Of a DNA stretch of 64,000 nucleotides, positions 31,169 through 42,152 are shown piece by piece. The stretch's first letter is position 1, and each line of letters starts with the position of its first letter. Location: NCBI GenBank assembly GCA_011503125.2, contig WWBZ02000016.1, positions 124,001 to 188,000 on the forward strand. Direction: 5' to 3'. The DNA is from Botryosphaeria dothidea (Eukaryota; Ascomycota; Dothideomycetes; Botryosphaeriales; Botryosphaeriaceae). The position numbers and the translations under genes were made by a program. The notes below the pieces were generated by a model that saw only the letters and a list, made by a program, of their open reading frames with translations, did not search any database and was not told the DNA's origin.

Positions 31169-32876
31169 CTAGCTTACAACGCGGAATATCGGGTACTCGT
31201 CGCCTTCCTCCACGGGAATTATGTTGAAGGCCGCAAACGAGTCTATGTTCTCCGGTTCGAGGGCAACAAACGCCAACGCCGCATTTCTTTGTCGGCTGCT
31301 CACACGGAAACTGCCGGCGGGCAGCTCAATATGCTTCTCAAACGCCTCCGTGGTCAGCTCAGCCCTCACAACACCTTCGTAGTAAGAGGACGCGAGCGCT
31401 GCGGACGTGATGTTCAAAACCTGCACAGCTCCAGCGAAAGCCTCCGACAGCTCTTCGACCTCGAGCCCGTACACTTCCAGCCGGGCTGCAACGTCTGCCC
31501 ACGAACGGGGAATCAGATAGGCCTCGGGACGGGGTCGCGTAAGGTTCGAGGTGGTTGGAGTGGTTCTGCTTGCTTGTCAGCATCTCATCAGACTCTCCGG
31601 CCAGAGAAGGCTTACGAAGAGAACTTCACGGGTTGCTGGACGATGGAGCCATCGTTCGTGTTGATCATGGCAAACGTCCTGTCCGCCGGCACCGTGTAGT
31701 CCGTGACCACGATCTCGTCCTGGCTGCCGGTGAACCTCGCGATTGCAGCCTCGACCGTGCCGTACACGAGCTCGTAATTATCAGCGGCAGTCTGCACGAT
31801 GGCTTCAACCATCGCCAAGCCGGTCGCTGTCCGCCGCCTGAAATGCTGGTCCGCAATGCCGATCCCCCTCATCTCACAAAGAAAAGTGATGCTCTGAGTC
31901 AATCCCATGGCATTGCGGCCGATCTTCCCGTCGCTTCCAGCCTCCAGGAGCTCGATTGTGGCGTTCGATCCGGACGACGTATCGCTGGTGACGTACGGAT
32001 CCCAGCGGAACCCCAGCTCTTCCAGATGCCTGGCGATGTTCACAGCGAACAGCTCCTCTGAGAGCTTGCGGATCTCGGCGTCGATGTTCAAATTCTTCGC
32101 GGCGCTGAACAGGGCGTCCGCCGTCCACACCAGATTCCTGTCGGGCCCATACCGGCGGGTTGCCGTAAACTCATGCATGTCAGCGGCCACGTGAGGTGCG
32201 AATGCACCAAACAGCTTTTTGATCGCGCGGGTCTGCTGGCGCGCCAGCTTGATGTGGTCGCGGTTGGGGTCGAAGTTGGTGGCCAGGGTGCGCTGGAAGT
32301 AGGCCACGCCGTCCGGGTTGTAGCGCGGCAGGACGAGGATGTCGAGCCGGTCGAGCAGGCTGGCCGCCCACGTCTGGTTGGCGTCCATCTTGCCGAGCAG
32401 CGCGAGCAGCGACTGGTCGCCCGCGGGCTCGTTGCCGTGCACGCCGCCTTGGAGCCAGACGCGCAGCTTCTCGGTGCCGTTGGAGCCTGCCGACGACGAG
32501 AGCAGCACGTACGGGAACGAGCGGCCTTCCTCGGAAAGGAAATCGGCGGCCGTGTAGCTTATCCATTCGTTCCGGTCTGCGAGGGAGCGGACAAAGGAGT
32601 CTGTGGGCTGATCAGTACGCCATGATGCATGGAATCGGACGACGATGAGGTACCGAGCTCTGCATCATCCGTGGGTCCCTCGGTGCCGTTGGTGAAGGCG
32701 GCGGGGACGGTGTCGGGAGAGAGGAACGCAGGGGCCAGCAGCGTCGAGTTCGGGCTGGGAAACTGAGCGGCCAGGACATTTGCATCTTTCCGCGTCGTCA
32801 CCCAGTTGTTGCCGTACGTGGCGCCCTCGGCGGACGTGAGGACGGAGAGCCCGACCCAGAAGACGGATTTCAACAT
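31169..32876 (-). CDS. Secreted M14 zinc carboxypeptidase
   Basis: Seen: exons 32876-32654, 32600-31616 and 31565-31169 (introns 53 and 50 nt) give 534 aa in phase. The ATG at 32876 starts a signal peptide ([18 protein letters not shown]). Zinc ligands are His129 and Glu132 in [11 protein letters not shown]; the third is most likely the His in [14 protein letters not shown]. The LPRYNPDG segment and the general-base Glu in FLCEMRGIG complete the M14 signature. An unusual C-terminal extension of about 130 residues follows the catalytic domain. Family knowledge: M14 enzymes remove C-terminal residues from peptides. Inference: extracellular peptide digestion. The sequence after the signal carries several N-glycosylation sites and no obvious Kex2-bounded propeptide. 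Confidence 0.92.
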
Positions 32877-33911
32877 CTCGACAAGACTGGTCGTAGTCTC
32901 CAATTGGAGCAGATGCTGCGAGTAGAGCCAGGTGTCCCGCGCCTTTTCCAGAAGCTGCTCCGACATGGATCCGGGTGCAGGCACTGCTGCTTTATGTGCG
33001 CATTAGCGCAACATCATTGCGTATCTTGGAGGCGGGATGGATTGCCAATGCCGAAAGTACATAGATAAAGAGAGCGTTGTGAAGAGGCTCCGACGAAGAC
33101 CAAGTCCTGGCAGTCTTGGTACCTACTGGAACGAGTAAAGATGCCAAGTGCTCAAGAGTAGCACAGGTCGGGTCAGATTCGGCCTGCCGACGAGACTCGA
33201 CATTTAAAGCATCGCCCGCTGGCAGTTTGGGTGTTGGAATCCCGCTTTATAAAGGAACGAGTGCGGGTTTTTTTTGATCCCAAAATACTTTCTTGTGTGG
33301 CATTTGAGTTTGGCTAACAAGGTCGTGAGTTTTGCGCAATTGGCACATTCTCAGGCCTGTTTCCCGAGGAGAAAGAGCATGGGTGTTCATGGGTTCTGGG
33401 ATTTGATTCTCTAATGGTTCTGTCCCCTCCACGATCTCTACGCCTAGTAAAAATACGACATCAAAGTGCAAGAAGGCGCAGCGAGGCGGGCAGCAGGGGC
33501 ATTCCGGCCACCACTTCCGTGGAGCTCCGCAATTTGGCCGTTTGCCAGCAGATACACAGCCACAGATGCCGTGTTCCGGGCGCACGGAGGCGCAGTGGAT
33601 CCAGGACACCGAATGGCGTCCCGAACCGCCCCGCACAGCCACAGCTAGCGGCCATTTTGGCTCGGTCCAGTTTCAGGTGAGCTGGCCAGGGACGCTGGTA
33701 GACGCTGACAGCCGCGCTCGGACTGGCGCCTCGAGGGTTTGTATAGATTGACACTTCAGCATGTGTTGAGTCAGCCTGCAGCTGCCCGTGCCGGATCCCG
33801 CTGGCATTCGTGCATTTAAAGCCACTCTCTGCCCCTCCGCCCGCCAGCCAGCAAAGCCAGCCGCAGCTCCCACAGACACAACATCACTCCACCTCCTCAG
33901 CAGCACTCAGC
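32877..33911. other. Divergent promoter region
   Basis: About 1.0 kb between the carboxypeptidase (minus) and CVNH (plus) starts. It contains TTTATAAAG near 33245-33253. The overlapping frames at 33247-33906 are GC-rich and without domain content. Confidence 0.45.
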
Positions 33912-35000
33912 ATGGGCAACCACCCGTCCGCCGTGGTCGACGATGGCGAGAGCTCCATCCACCGCCAGTCGTACACCGTCCGCGGCGACCTGAACGCCCG
34001 CTCCGTCACCGCTTCCACCATCAATGCCCGCGTTGTTTACGCCCGCCGCATCACATGCCAGCGCGCGCAGATCTCCAGGCAGGAGCCCCTCCTACCCCAC
34101 AACTACCCTCAGCCTCCACACCGCTCCATCACTGCCCACACCCTCAATGTCGACGCCATCTACGCCGACGAGATCAACTGCAAGACCCTCCGCGCCTACG
34201 ACGTCTGCGTCGGCGATGGCAACCAGTTCCGCGCCAAGCGCGTCGAGTGGCAGGACCGCAACATGGTCGGCTGGGACGGCAAGGAGGACGACGAGAGCGA
34301 GGCCTCGGACAACGAGAGCGACGAGGAGCGCACCACCGACGAGGACCGGGCCAACCGCAAGAAGATGCTGAAGTACGGCGCCGCCGGCGCCATGGGCCTG
34401 GCGCTCGGAGGCGCCGCGCTGGCCTACAGCCACCACCGGAAGCACGAGAAGGAGGAAGAAAAGGAGAAGGAGAAGGAGAAGGAAGAGGAGGAGCAGCGTC
34501 GGCAGGAGGAGGATCGGCGCAGGCAAGAGGAAGAGCGCCGCCGTCGGGACGAGCAGCACCACCAGCCGCCGCCGTACCAGCAGCAGCCGATCGGCCACCA
34601 CAATGCCCCGGCGCCCGCCCCCCACCATGACTCCTCCCACGACGGTCACCACCAGAAGATGCACGGAGGTAACTACCACCTGTCCTCCCGCAACCCGCGG
34701 CTGTGGTCCGACGGCAACCACTGCTTCCTGATTGCCGAGTGCAACGCCGGAGGCGACAGGTGGCAGGAGTCGCGCATCGACCTCGACAACCTCATCACCA
34801 ACGCCGATGGCGAGTTCCGCTGGGTCCGTCCTGGCCAGGTCGGCAACTTCAGCGGCACTGCCCAGAAGTGGGAGATTGTGGACAGCGGCAATGTCATGTC
34901 GGCCGAGCTCCGCAAGGTCAATGGAGAATGGCACAGGCGCAGGTTTGTCCTGTCTGAGCACATTACCAACGAGGGAGGCAACCTCAGGTACGTTGGCTAG
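33912..35000 (+). CDS. CVNH-domain protein with N-myristoylation signal and charged coil
   Basis: Seen: 362 aa, single exon, ATG chosen in the CAGCATGGGC context. MGNHPS fits the N-myristoylation consensus (Gly2, Ser6) and there is no signal peptide. Residues 27-49 and 71-90 look like an internal repeat (SVTASTINARVVYARRITC against SITAHTLNVDAIYADEINC). Then come an acidic stretch (122-147), a small-residue hydrophobic segment (156-172, AAGAMGLALGGAALAYS), a Glu/Lys/Arg coil (175-215) and a Pro/His/Gln linker. The C-terminus (251-362) is a CyanoVirin-N homology domain: NYHLSSRNPRLW, SRIDLDNLITN, and an ending HITNEGGNLRYVG. Family knowledge: CVNH domains bind oligomannose-type glycans. Inference: a membrane-tethered intracellular lectin-like protein. 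Confidence 0.9.
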   Translation: MGNHPSAVVDDGESSIHRQSYTVRGDLNARSVTASTINARVVYARRITCQRAQISRQEPLLPHNYPQPPHRSITAHTLNVDAIYADEINCKTLRAYDVCVGDGNQFRAKRVEWQDRNMVGWDGKEDDESEASDNESDEERTTDEDRANRKKMLKYGAAGAMGLALGGAALAYSHHRKHEKEEEKEKEKEKEEEEQRRQEEDRRRQEEERRRRDEQHHQPPPYQQQPIGHHNAPAPAPHHDSSHDGHHQKMHGGNYHLSSRNPRLWSDGNHCFLIAECNAGGDRWQESRIDLDNLITNADGEFRWVRPGQVGNFSGTAQKWEIVDSGNVMSAELRKVNGEWHRRRFVLSEHITNEGGNLRYVG

Positions 35001-35262
35001 ACCTTCCAGGTCAAGAAGACAACGGCACAACTACTTCCTCAATATGAAGTATGGTGATGCACCTCTCCAATTGGAATGACAACACAAGCATTGGTACCAA
35101 AAAGCAACATAGCATTTTCTTTTAGCGAAGCATAAACAAACATCAATGCTGGATTCTGAATGTTGTCCCTACTTCTTATTTCACATGCATGACTTGTTCA
35201 TTTCATGTTTCTTGATTCATGCCACAACTACGAGATTGAGGAAGAAATATCAATGTTGGACC

Positions 35263-37202
35263 TCACTCAACCCTCTCCACGTGCACAGCTCCGCCCTGCT
35301 TCTTGACATCAGATGCATCCGGCGCTTCATCCAACGCGATCTTGTCGTGGACATCATGCCGAACCTTGTCCTCCTCGGTTGGGTATGCGCGGCGGAACAT
35401 TGTCCAGATGGAGTGCGCGAACAAGTCGTCCATGGACTCGATACTGCGTCCTTTGAGCTCCGGCATGCAAAAGTATACGAAGACCACACCGATGTAAGTC
35501 AGCATGGCGTAGAGAAGGAAGGTGCCCCAACCGAGGTGCGTCATCATGCTTGGCGTGGCTTTCGTGATGCCATAGTCGACGATCCAGTTGATGAAGAGGC
35601 AGATTGCCATGCAGACGGACCGGATTCTCGCTGGGAAAATCTCTGCCGCCACAACGTACGGGGCTACAGAATGGCCAAATGACCATCCAAAAGCGTAAAG
35701 GTAGATCCTGGAGTGGGTTAGCGATGCTGTTTGATGAGCTTCTTGGAGGCACTTACCAGATGATGCCGACAATTCCACCAGCCTCCGTCCCGTGATGAGC
35801 CGAGGGATTGCCGAATCGGACGTAAAGAGCAATGTAGAGCATTGCTGTTGCCTGAATGAATGCACCGACCATCAGCGGCCTCCTCCGTCCCACACGATCA
35901 ACGATGACGGCAACGTAGAGTATCGTCGTCACCAACTTCACGAGACCGTAGACACCTGTGGTCAGAAGCGACGTCGAGCCACCCTTGACTCCGATCATTT
36001 CAAAGATGTCTGGAGCAAAGTAGTTCAGACTGTCCGTGCCGGTGAACTTGTGGAACAAGAAGAGGGTTGTGGCAAGGAAGAAGCGGCGCCTGTTGCTCGC
36101 AATCGTGAAGATGTCCTTGAGGACGATCCAGTAGTTGTGGCCTGCTCAATCAGCACATGTCTCAATAGACTCCACAGCGCACTCACCTGCAGTCAGTTCC
36201 TGCTCGGCGTCAACCTGGGCGCACACTTCCATATACTCTTGTTGAAGATAGTGGTGGTCTTCAGGCAAGCCTCGAAGCTTGCACAGGTTCTTCAAGCCCA
36301 GCTCCTTCTTGCCTCTCGCAATCAGCGCTCGCGGCGTCTCGATAACAACTATCACGGTCAGTCTGGTGATCACGACAGGCGGAATTCGTACTACTAACAC
36401 CACATCATGAGGAACATGAAGCCACCAGGAATAATCTGGATGGACATGGAGAGCTTCCATTGGAGGTTGTTGTGCTCGATGCCCTCGCCAGACCATTTGG
36501 AAACGGCGAAGTTGATCCAGAACGCCAGAGAAAGGGCAAAGATGATCATCAAGTTGTATAATGTCGTGAGCGAGCCTCGGATAGACTTTGGTGAATTCTC
36601 GGCGAGATACCTGGTTTACATTAGCTTTTCCGTCTCGCTGCTTGGGAAGAGGTCCTACGAACTGTGGAGCCAACATGGACGTGCCACCGATGGACATGCC
36701 CGCAATCAGCCGGCCTGCGTAGAAAACACCGAGATGCGCAATTTCTTGCATCGTTGCGCCAAGCAGGAAAAGGAAGCCGAAAATGAGCATCGAGTTCTTG
36801 CGACCGAGGAAGTCCGAACAGGGAGCAGCGATCAGGGCCTGTTCCCGTGTAAGCATTTCTCAGTGTGGATGGCTGGTGTTTCACACACCCCCGCAGAACC
36901 ACCAGCAGCCATCATCGCCGCAATATCTCCTTCTGCAGTTTGCTTTAGCTTTCCATCGACATATCGTCGGGCCTCGAATCCTCACCCCTTCGGTCCGCTG
37001 CATCCTCGGATAATTTGTCCAGACCAAATGCATGCCTGAAGCTGGGCAGGGTCAAGACACCACCAATATTGCCTTGATCAAAACCGTAAGAGCATCCTGC
37101 CCAGGCAACCGCAATGGTGAGATGGAGCAGGCGGAAGTTGAAAATCTGTCGTGGATCCGTTTCCCATTCAGGAGACGCCCAAATCGATGTTCCACCACCC
37201 AT
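35263..37202 (-). CDS. MFS sugar/quinate-type transporter, about seven exons
   Basis: Seen: from the ATG at 37202 (MGGGTSIWASPEWETDPRQI), exons 37202-36986, 36932-36889 and 36838-36659 are firm (introns 53 and 50 nt). Later exons carry NSPKSIRGS, the VIETPRALIARGK segment, FHKFTGTDSLNYFAPDIF, DRVGRRRP, VAAEIFPARIRS and a C-terminus with PELKGRSIESMDDLF. All of these are sugar-porter family signatures of a 12-helix carrier. Odd: intron 3 (donor at 36658) keeps frame only with a GAG acceptor at 36598; the better CAG acceptor 12 nt earlier would shift the frame. Family knowledge: closest in feel to fungal quinate/hexose permeases. Neighbours: divergent from the Asp-box protein at 37685, sharing a 482-nt promoter region. 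Inference: imports the substrate of the adjacent catabolic genes. Confidence 0.85.
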
Positions 37203-37684
37203 GACGAGGTTTCGAAGATGGTTGAGGGAGTATGAAGGGAGGGAGGAACAACGAGTCTGCTGCCAACCTTTGACAAGAGCGCCGCGTTCCTTTGGCTATG
37301 CTTGAAGAACCTTGGGTTCCATTTATTCGGACTTTGAATAGCGACCAGGCCTTTTTCTTCCCCGGATCTGCACCCCAGACTGTTTGGTTCTCCACCTCCG
37401 CTTTCCCCGCAAAACTCAGAGGTCTCGCAACCTCCCCCTCGGACTTCTCACCGAGACCACCAGCACCTCGCCGTGTCGGCGCATCAACGGTCCACCATTC
37501 CCCGACCCACCGGTGCCATGGCTGCCTGCACACACAACAACCGGTCTTCGATGTCCGACCACGCGTCTCTGATGCATCGGCAACTGCCTTCCGGCACGGA
37601 GCTAATAAGCCGCGGCACTCCCACTCCGTAGAACCCCACTGCCTGGCCAATAGACGCTCCACTTTCCTCCCCGACCCGCCAAGC
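37203..37684. promoter_or_regulatory. Shared divergent promoter, transporter / Asp-box protein
   Basis: 482 nt between two divergent start codons. The frame of the plus-strand gene is open through most of it, but the only upstream ATG there (37298) precedes low-complexity, Pro/Thr-rich coding potential without a signal peptide. I read it as promoter and 5' UTR. Confidence 0.45.
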
Positions 37685-38851
37685 ATGGCCATCGCTTCCC
37701 AGACCGAGTATCACGAGGATATCAGGACAGCACCGACTGATCCTGCCCGCGCCGAAGCCTACCTGCCAGCCGCCACGGTCCAGTCCCACGCCTCCAACCT
37801 GCTCCTCCTCGACGACGGCGACCTGCTGTGCAGCTGGTTCGGCGGCTCGCAGGAAGGCTGCGCCGACATCTCCATCTACCTGTCGCGCCTGCGCCCCGGC
37901 TCGCCGCGCTGGGAGGCGCCCAAAAGAATCTCCGACGATCCCCACCGCAGCGAGCAGAACCCGGTGCTCTTCGCGGTGCCCGGCTCGCGCGAGATCTGGG
38001 TCGTCTACACGGCGCAGGAGGCCGGCCACCAGAACCGGGCCGTCGTCCGCAAGCGCGTGTCCGGCGACCGCGGCGCGACGTGGAGCCCCGCCACGCAGCT
38101 GTTCGCGGAGCGGGGCGCGTTCGTGCGGCAGCCGCTCGTCGTGCTGGGCGACGGCACGTGGGTGCTGCCGATGTGGTACTGCCGGGCGCCCGAGGGGTTC
38201 CAGTGGACGGGCAGCGACGACGTGTCCGCCGTGCGCTACTCGCGCGACCGGGGCGAGACGTGGGAGGAGCAGGCCGTGCCCGAGTCGGCGGGGTGCGTGC
38301 ACATGAACGTCCGGCGCGCGCCGGACGGCTCGTTCGTCGCGTTCTTCAGGAGCAGGTGGGCGGACCGCGTCTACCGGTCGACGTCGGCCGACTGCATCCA
38401 CTGGGCGCCGCCGCGGGCGATCGGGCTGCCGAACCCCAATTCGGGGATATGCGTGGACGTCTTGCCGAGCGGGAAGCTGGCGATGGTGTTCAACAACTCC
38501 AGCGCTACGCCGGACATGCGCCGGCGCGAGGGGCTGTACGATGACATTACGCCGGAGGCTGAGAAGCTGAAGAACCAGCCGGCGGTTAACGGGAAGGAGG
38601 CCATTTGGGGCACGCCGCGCTCGGCGTTGTCGTTTGGGGTTTCGGAGGATCTTGGAGAGACGTGGAAGTTCAAGACGATAGAGGATACGGATGGGTACTG
38701 TATGACGAACAACTCAAAGGACAAGATCAACCGAGAGGCGAGCTATCCGAGCATCGCGACGGGGCAGGGTGGATGGATCCATATTGCGTATACTTACTTC
38801 AGACAGCGGATCAAGTATGTGAGGGTTAAGGAGGACTATGCTGTAGCTTAG
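37685..38851 (+). CDS. BNR/Asp-box sialidase-like protein (BNR_2 type), intracellular
   Basis: Seen: 388 aa, single exon, ATG at 37685 (MAIASQTEYHEDIRT). Three Asp boxes (S-x-D-x-G-x-T-W) are clear: SGDRGATW, SRDRGETW and SEDLGETW. They mark the turns of a six-bladed beta-propeller. The N-terminus reads HASNLLLLDDGDLLCSWFGG, typical of the BNR_2 family rather than the FRIP-motif GH33 sialidases. No signal peptide, so it should act in the cytosol. Family knowledge: BNR_2 proteins are annotated sialidase-like, but few have a known activity. Neighbours: divergent from one MFS transporter and convergent with a DapA/NanA-type aldolase. Inference: a glycosidase or lyase-like enzyme in a sugar-acid pathway; true sialidase activity is not established by the sequence. 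Confidence 0.85.
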   Translation: MAIASQTEYHEDIRTAPTDPARAEAYLPAATVQSHASNLLLLDDGDLLCSWFGGSQEGCADISIYLSRLRPGSPRWEAPKRISDDPHRSEQNPVLFAVPGSREIWVVYTAQEAGHQNRAVVRKRVSGDRGATWSPATQLFAERGAFVRQPLVVLGDGTWVLPMWYCRAPEGFQWTGSDDVSAVRYSRDRGETWEEQAVPESAGCVHMNVRRAPDGSFVAFFRSRWADRVYRSTSADCIHWAPPRAIGLPNPNSGICVDVLPSGKLAMVFNNSSATPDMRRREGLYDDITPEAEKLKNQPAVNGKEAIWGTPRSALSFGVSEDLGETWKFKTIEDTDGYCMTNNSKDKINREASYPSIATGQGGWIHIAYTYFRQRIKYVRVKEDYAVA

Positions 38852-39128
38852 GTCGGCATGAGATGTCAGATATCAACATTTTACCAGCAGCTCTTCTTGG
38901 AGTGAAATTTATCAGTGATGAAAACCAGCGGATCATCCATTTGGGCGTCACTCGCTTACTTCCACCCGTACCTTTGCAATTGCACAAATGATCCCAGTAC
39001 CTGTAACAAGTACTTTTCGATGCAGGAGCCTATTACGAGAAAGATAACACGGTCAAAAGAGAGGAGCAGGCTTCGTGCTTGGAAGAGTCTAAAGTGCATG
39101 GATCTCCAGTTTCGTTGGAATCTCCCCC

Positions 39129-40249
39129 CTACTGAGCTCCATTCGTCTTCCCAAGCCCCTTGATTCCCTCCGGAATTGCCGCCTCGTCATCCTCCAGAAC
39201 GCCCATCGTCTTGATCGTCCACTGCTGAAACGCCTCCTTGGGCTCAAGATACGGCTTCCGCGGGGCAAACGTCTTGCTGTCGTCCAGGCCCAACTTGCGC
39301 CCCACAAACCACCACGCGCCGTACTTGGTCGCGGCCAAGCTCTTCTTGCACGCCCACTCCGAGTTCGCCACCACCTGCTGCAGCCGCCTCGCCTCGTCGA
39401 TCTGCCCGGCCGTCCACAAATCAAAAATCCGCGCCGTCGCCCGGGGGAACACGTTCGCCAGCCCGGTCACGCAGCCGATGCCGCCGCCCTCGAGCGTCGG
39501 GAAGAGGTAGTCGGACGAGCCGCCGAAGACGCCGAACTGCTGCGGCGCGAACTTGCTCGCGAGGCGCACGACCTTGCCGACATTGCCGCAGGTGAGCTTG
39601 ACGCCGACGATGTTGGGATGCTCCGCCAGTGCGGCGAGCTGGTCCGAGTCGAGGTCGACGCCGGCCGTCACGCCGGGGAACTGTCGTGGTGGTGGTTAGC
39701 GACGGCTTCTCGTCGAGGATGCTAGGGAAGCGTACGTTGTAGATGACGATGGGCAGCGGGCTGTGGTCGGCGACGTCGCGGTAGTACGCCAGCAGGGCGT
39801 CCTCGGTCACGGCCTTCGCCCAGTAGCTGGGCGGCAGCAGCAGCGCGAAGCTGGCGCCGGCGGCGTGGGCGTCGCGGGCGTTCTGGATGGTCTCCTTGGT
39901 GCTCTGCGCGGAGATGCCGGCGACGAGCGGGTAGGCCGGCACGCCGAGGTCGGTGACGGCCTTGCGGGCTAGGGAGACGATTTGTTGCCGCTCTTCGCGG
40001 TCGAGCAGGGCCAGCTCGCCGTTGGTGCCCAGGTAGACCAGGCCGTGCAGGCCGCCGCGGACGAGGTACTGGCAGTGCTTGTACTATGCCGAGTCAGACC
40101 GGCTGGGCTTGTTTGGGAAGGCTTGCGGGAATTACCATTGCGTCCAGGTCTATCTCTTGGAGGGGCGTGTTTTTGTATAGGGAGATCACGGGGCAGTAGA
40201 CGCCCGCGGGCAGCGTGCGCGCCTTTGCGGCAATTGTTGACGATGGCAT
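39129..40249 (-). CDS. DapA/NanA-family aldolase (dihydrodipicolinate synthase-like)
   Basis: Seen: exons 40249-40136, 40083-39736 and 39680-39129 (introns 52 and 55 nt) give 337 aa in phase. The active site is complete: GTNGE at 57-61 (carboxylate binding), Tyr153 in IVIYN, and the Schiff-base Lys182 in NIVGVKLTCGN. GGSSDYLFPTLEGGGIG follows as in the family. Family knowledge: these class I aldolases cleave or form 2-keto acids (pyruvate-releasing), including N-acetylneuraminate lyase, KDG aldolases and 2-keto-3-deoxy-rhamnonate/galactonate aldolases. Fungi make lysine by the aminoadipate route, so a DapA role is unlikely. Inference: a catabolic 2-keto-3-deoxy sugar-acid aldolase, with transporter and dehydrogenase genes alongside. 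Confidence 0.9.
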
Positions 40250-40701
40250 GGCGGAGAGGTTTCTGTGATGCTACTCGAAAGCGTGGTTTGACTGAAACGA
40301 GGGGAAGTGTTCAAACCCTACAGAGATGGTGTTGAGTATTTGGATGGTGGTTCGGCGATTGCGTGCCTCTCGCCGCACCATCAGCTGCCGATTGTACCGA
40401 ATCTGGCAGACAACTCTGTCTCGGCGCTACCCGCCTTTGGTCATAGGCCAGAGGGTCAGCAGGTCGTCTTTCTCTCCGAACCCCGCTCTCACTCTTCGGA
40501 TGTGCGCCGACGGACCCCTGAAAGCATGTCGAGCAGTGCTGAACCGGATATGAATCCGACAAGGGGCCGTTATCCGATGCAGTTACGGCCGCGATGGGGA
40601 TACCCACCTATTTTTGTTCGCGATTCTTTCCAGTATTACCACGTCGCAAGAACGCAAGTCTCGGCTGGGGAAATGTATCAACCAAATTCTTCGGCGTCTA
40701 T
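40250..40701. other. Intergenic
   Basis: About 0.45 kb between the dehydrogenase 3' end and the aldolase start, same strand. The plus-strand frames here have no domain content. Confidence 0.45.
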
Positions 40702-41819
40702 CTACTGCGAAGCCTCTTCAAATGCACGAGTATTTACAGGCGTCAGCGGCTTTCCTGCAAACTCGCCGTCCAGACCAACCGCAGTGACGATGTTTTTCAT
40801 CGCCTGGAGCTCGAAGTTTACCCTCGTGTCCAGCGCGCCACCACCAATGTGGGTTGTCAAAGTCACATTCTCCATCTCAATGAGCTCCTTTGGGATGTTG
40901 GGCTCATTGTAGAAAACATCCAATCCAGCCGCGCTCAAGTGGCCCTTTTTCAATGCGTCAATCAACGCCTTCTCCTCGATAATCGGACCTCTGGCCGTAT
41001 TGATCAGCCTTGACCCAGGCTTCATAAGGAATATGTTATTGGAGTTGATCAGGTCCCTGGTGTGGTTGTTGAGCGGGGTGTGCAGAGAGACGCAGTCCGA
41101 GATCTTCAGGAGCTCTTCCAACGACGGATGATAGGTGGCCTGCAATCTTTCCTCCTCCTCTTTGCTGGCACGGACGACATCGTAGTAGTGGATTTCCATC
41201 CCAAGAGCAAGTCGGGCCTTCAGGGCAAATTTCTTGCTGATGTTCCCAAGGCCAACAATGCCGAGCACATGGCCGCGTGGGTTCGCCGATATATCAGCGA
41301 TCAAGCCGTGGGTGTAGCTGAAGCGCCCAGGATCTCCAGACCTCGCAGCGAGCTGCGCACGTGTGAAGTTTCGGAAGACGGACAGTGTCATGTACAGCGC
41401 CGTGTCCGAGACAGCTTCGTCCGATGCACCTGCGCCGTTGGCGTACCAGATCTTGTGCTTGCCAAAGACATCAACATCTGCCCAGTTGAACCCGGCTCCT
41501 GCGGACGCATAGATCCGGACTGTCGGGGGAAGCAGTGATATCAATTCCTCGTCCCAGTGTCCCATCTCGCCGCCAGTTTGGAAGTGTGGGCGGAAGATGG
41601 CCGAGAAATCGCCATACCTGAGACTCGTCAAATCATGTGATCTCCAGGAACCAAGGCACCAGGAAAGACATACTTCTTTTCCTTCAAAGCTTTTTTGAAC
41701 GACTCCCTATCCAAGTCCTCGTTCCGCACGACGTTGAACCTCGGCAGGAACTCCTTTTCATAGTACTCGGTGCTGTACTTGACAGCGTTGCCTATATGCA
41801 GAACAGTGGGCTTTGGCAT
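40702..41819 (-). CDS. D-isomer-specific 2-hydroxyacid dehydrogenase
   Basis: Seen: exons 41819-41674 and 41617-40702 (56-nt intron, GTATGT ... CTCAG) give 353 aa. The nucleotide fold has GIVGLGNISKKFA with an acidic residue after the next strand (HYYDVV). The substrate and catalytic residues are in place: Arg in INTARGPI, Glu in FYNEPN, His in TTHIGGG. SAGAGFNWADVD is the usual substrate-loop region. Family knowledge: these enzymes interconvert 2-keto and D-2-hydroxy acids with NAD(P)H (glyoxylate, hydroxypyruvate and sugar-acid reductases). Neighbours: same strand as the aldolase and second transporter. Inference: reduces the pyruvate- or glyoxylate-like product of the aldolase, or handles a related hydroxyacid. 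Confidence 0.93.
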
Positions 41820-42152
41820 TTTTGTTGTTCACGAAAAAAAAAAAAAAACAAGATCGTCAGATTGTGATACTATGATGATGACCAGCAACAAGGCATCCCC
41901 GCAGTTATGGTCGACCAGAGTGCAGCCCCAACTCCGACGACGGCTGCGGGGCAAAGGCCGAAAAGTAAGCGAGCGCTCCACTATTCCTTCACTTTCCCGC
42001 CCCATTACGCCATCGCATCGCCGACCCCGCTCTGCACGCAGCACCGGTTCCGACGTGGACGCCGATACCTCTTCCTCTCCGGGCTTCACCTTCCTCTACG
42101 CCGATGCTCCCAACACAGCAACATTGCCCACAGCCCCCGGCAGAGGTACCGA
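41820..42152. other. Intergenic with A tract
   Basis: About 0.33 kb, with a run of A at 41835-41849 just upstream of the dehydrogenase. It holds the 3' end region of the second transporter. Confidence 0.5.

Noticed and set aside
37685..38851. Calling the Asp-box protein a true GH33 sialidase
   Set aside because: It has Asp boxes but no FRIP motif and no secretion signal; the N-terminal pattern fits BNR_2 proteins, so only sialidase-like is supported.
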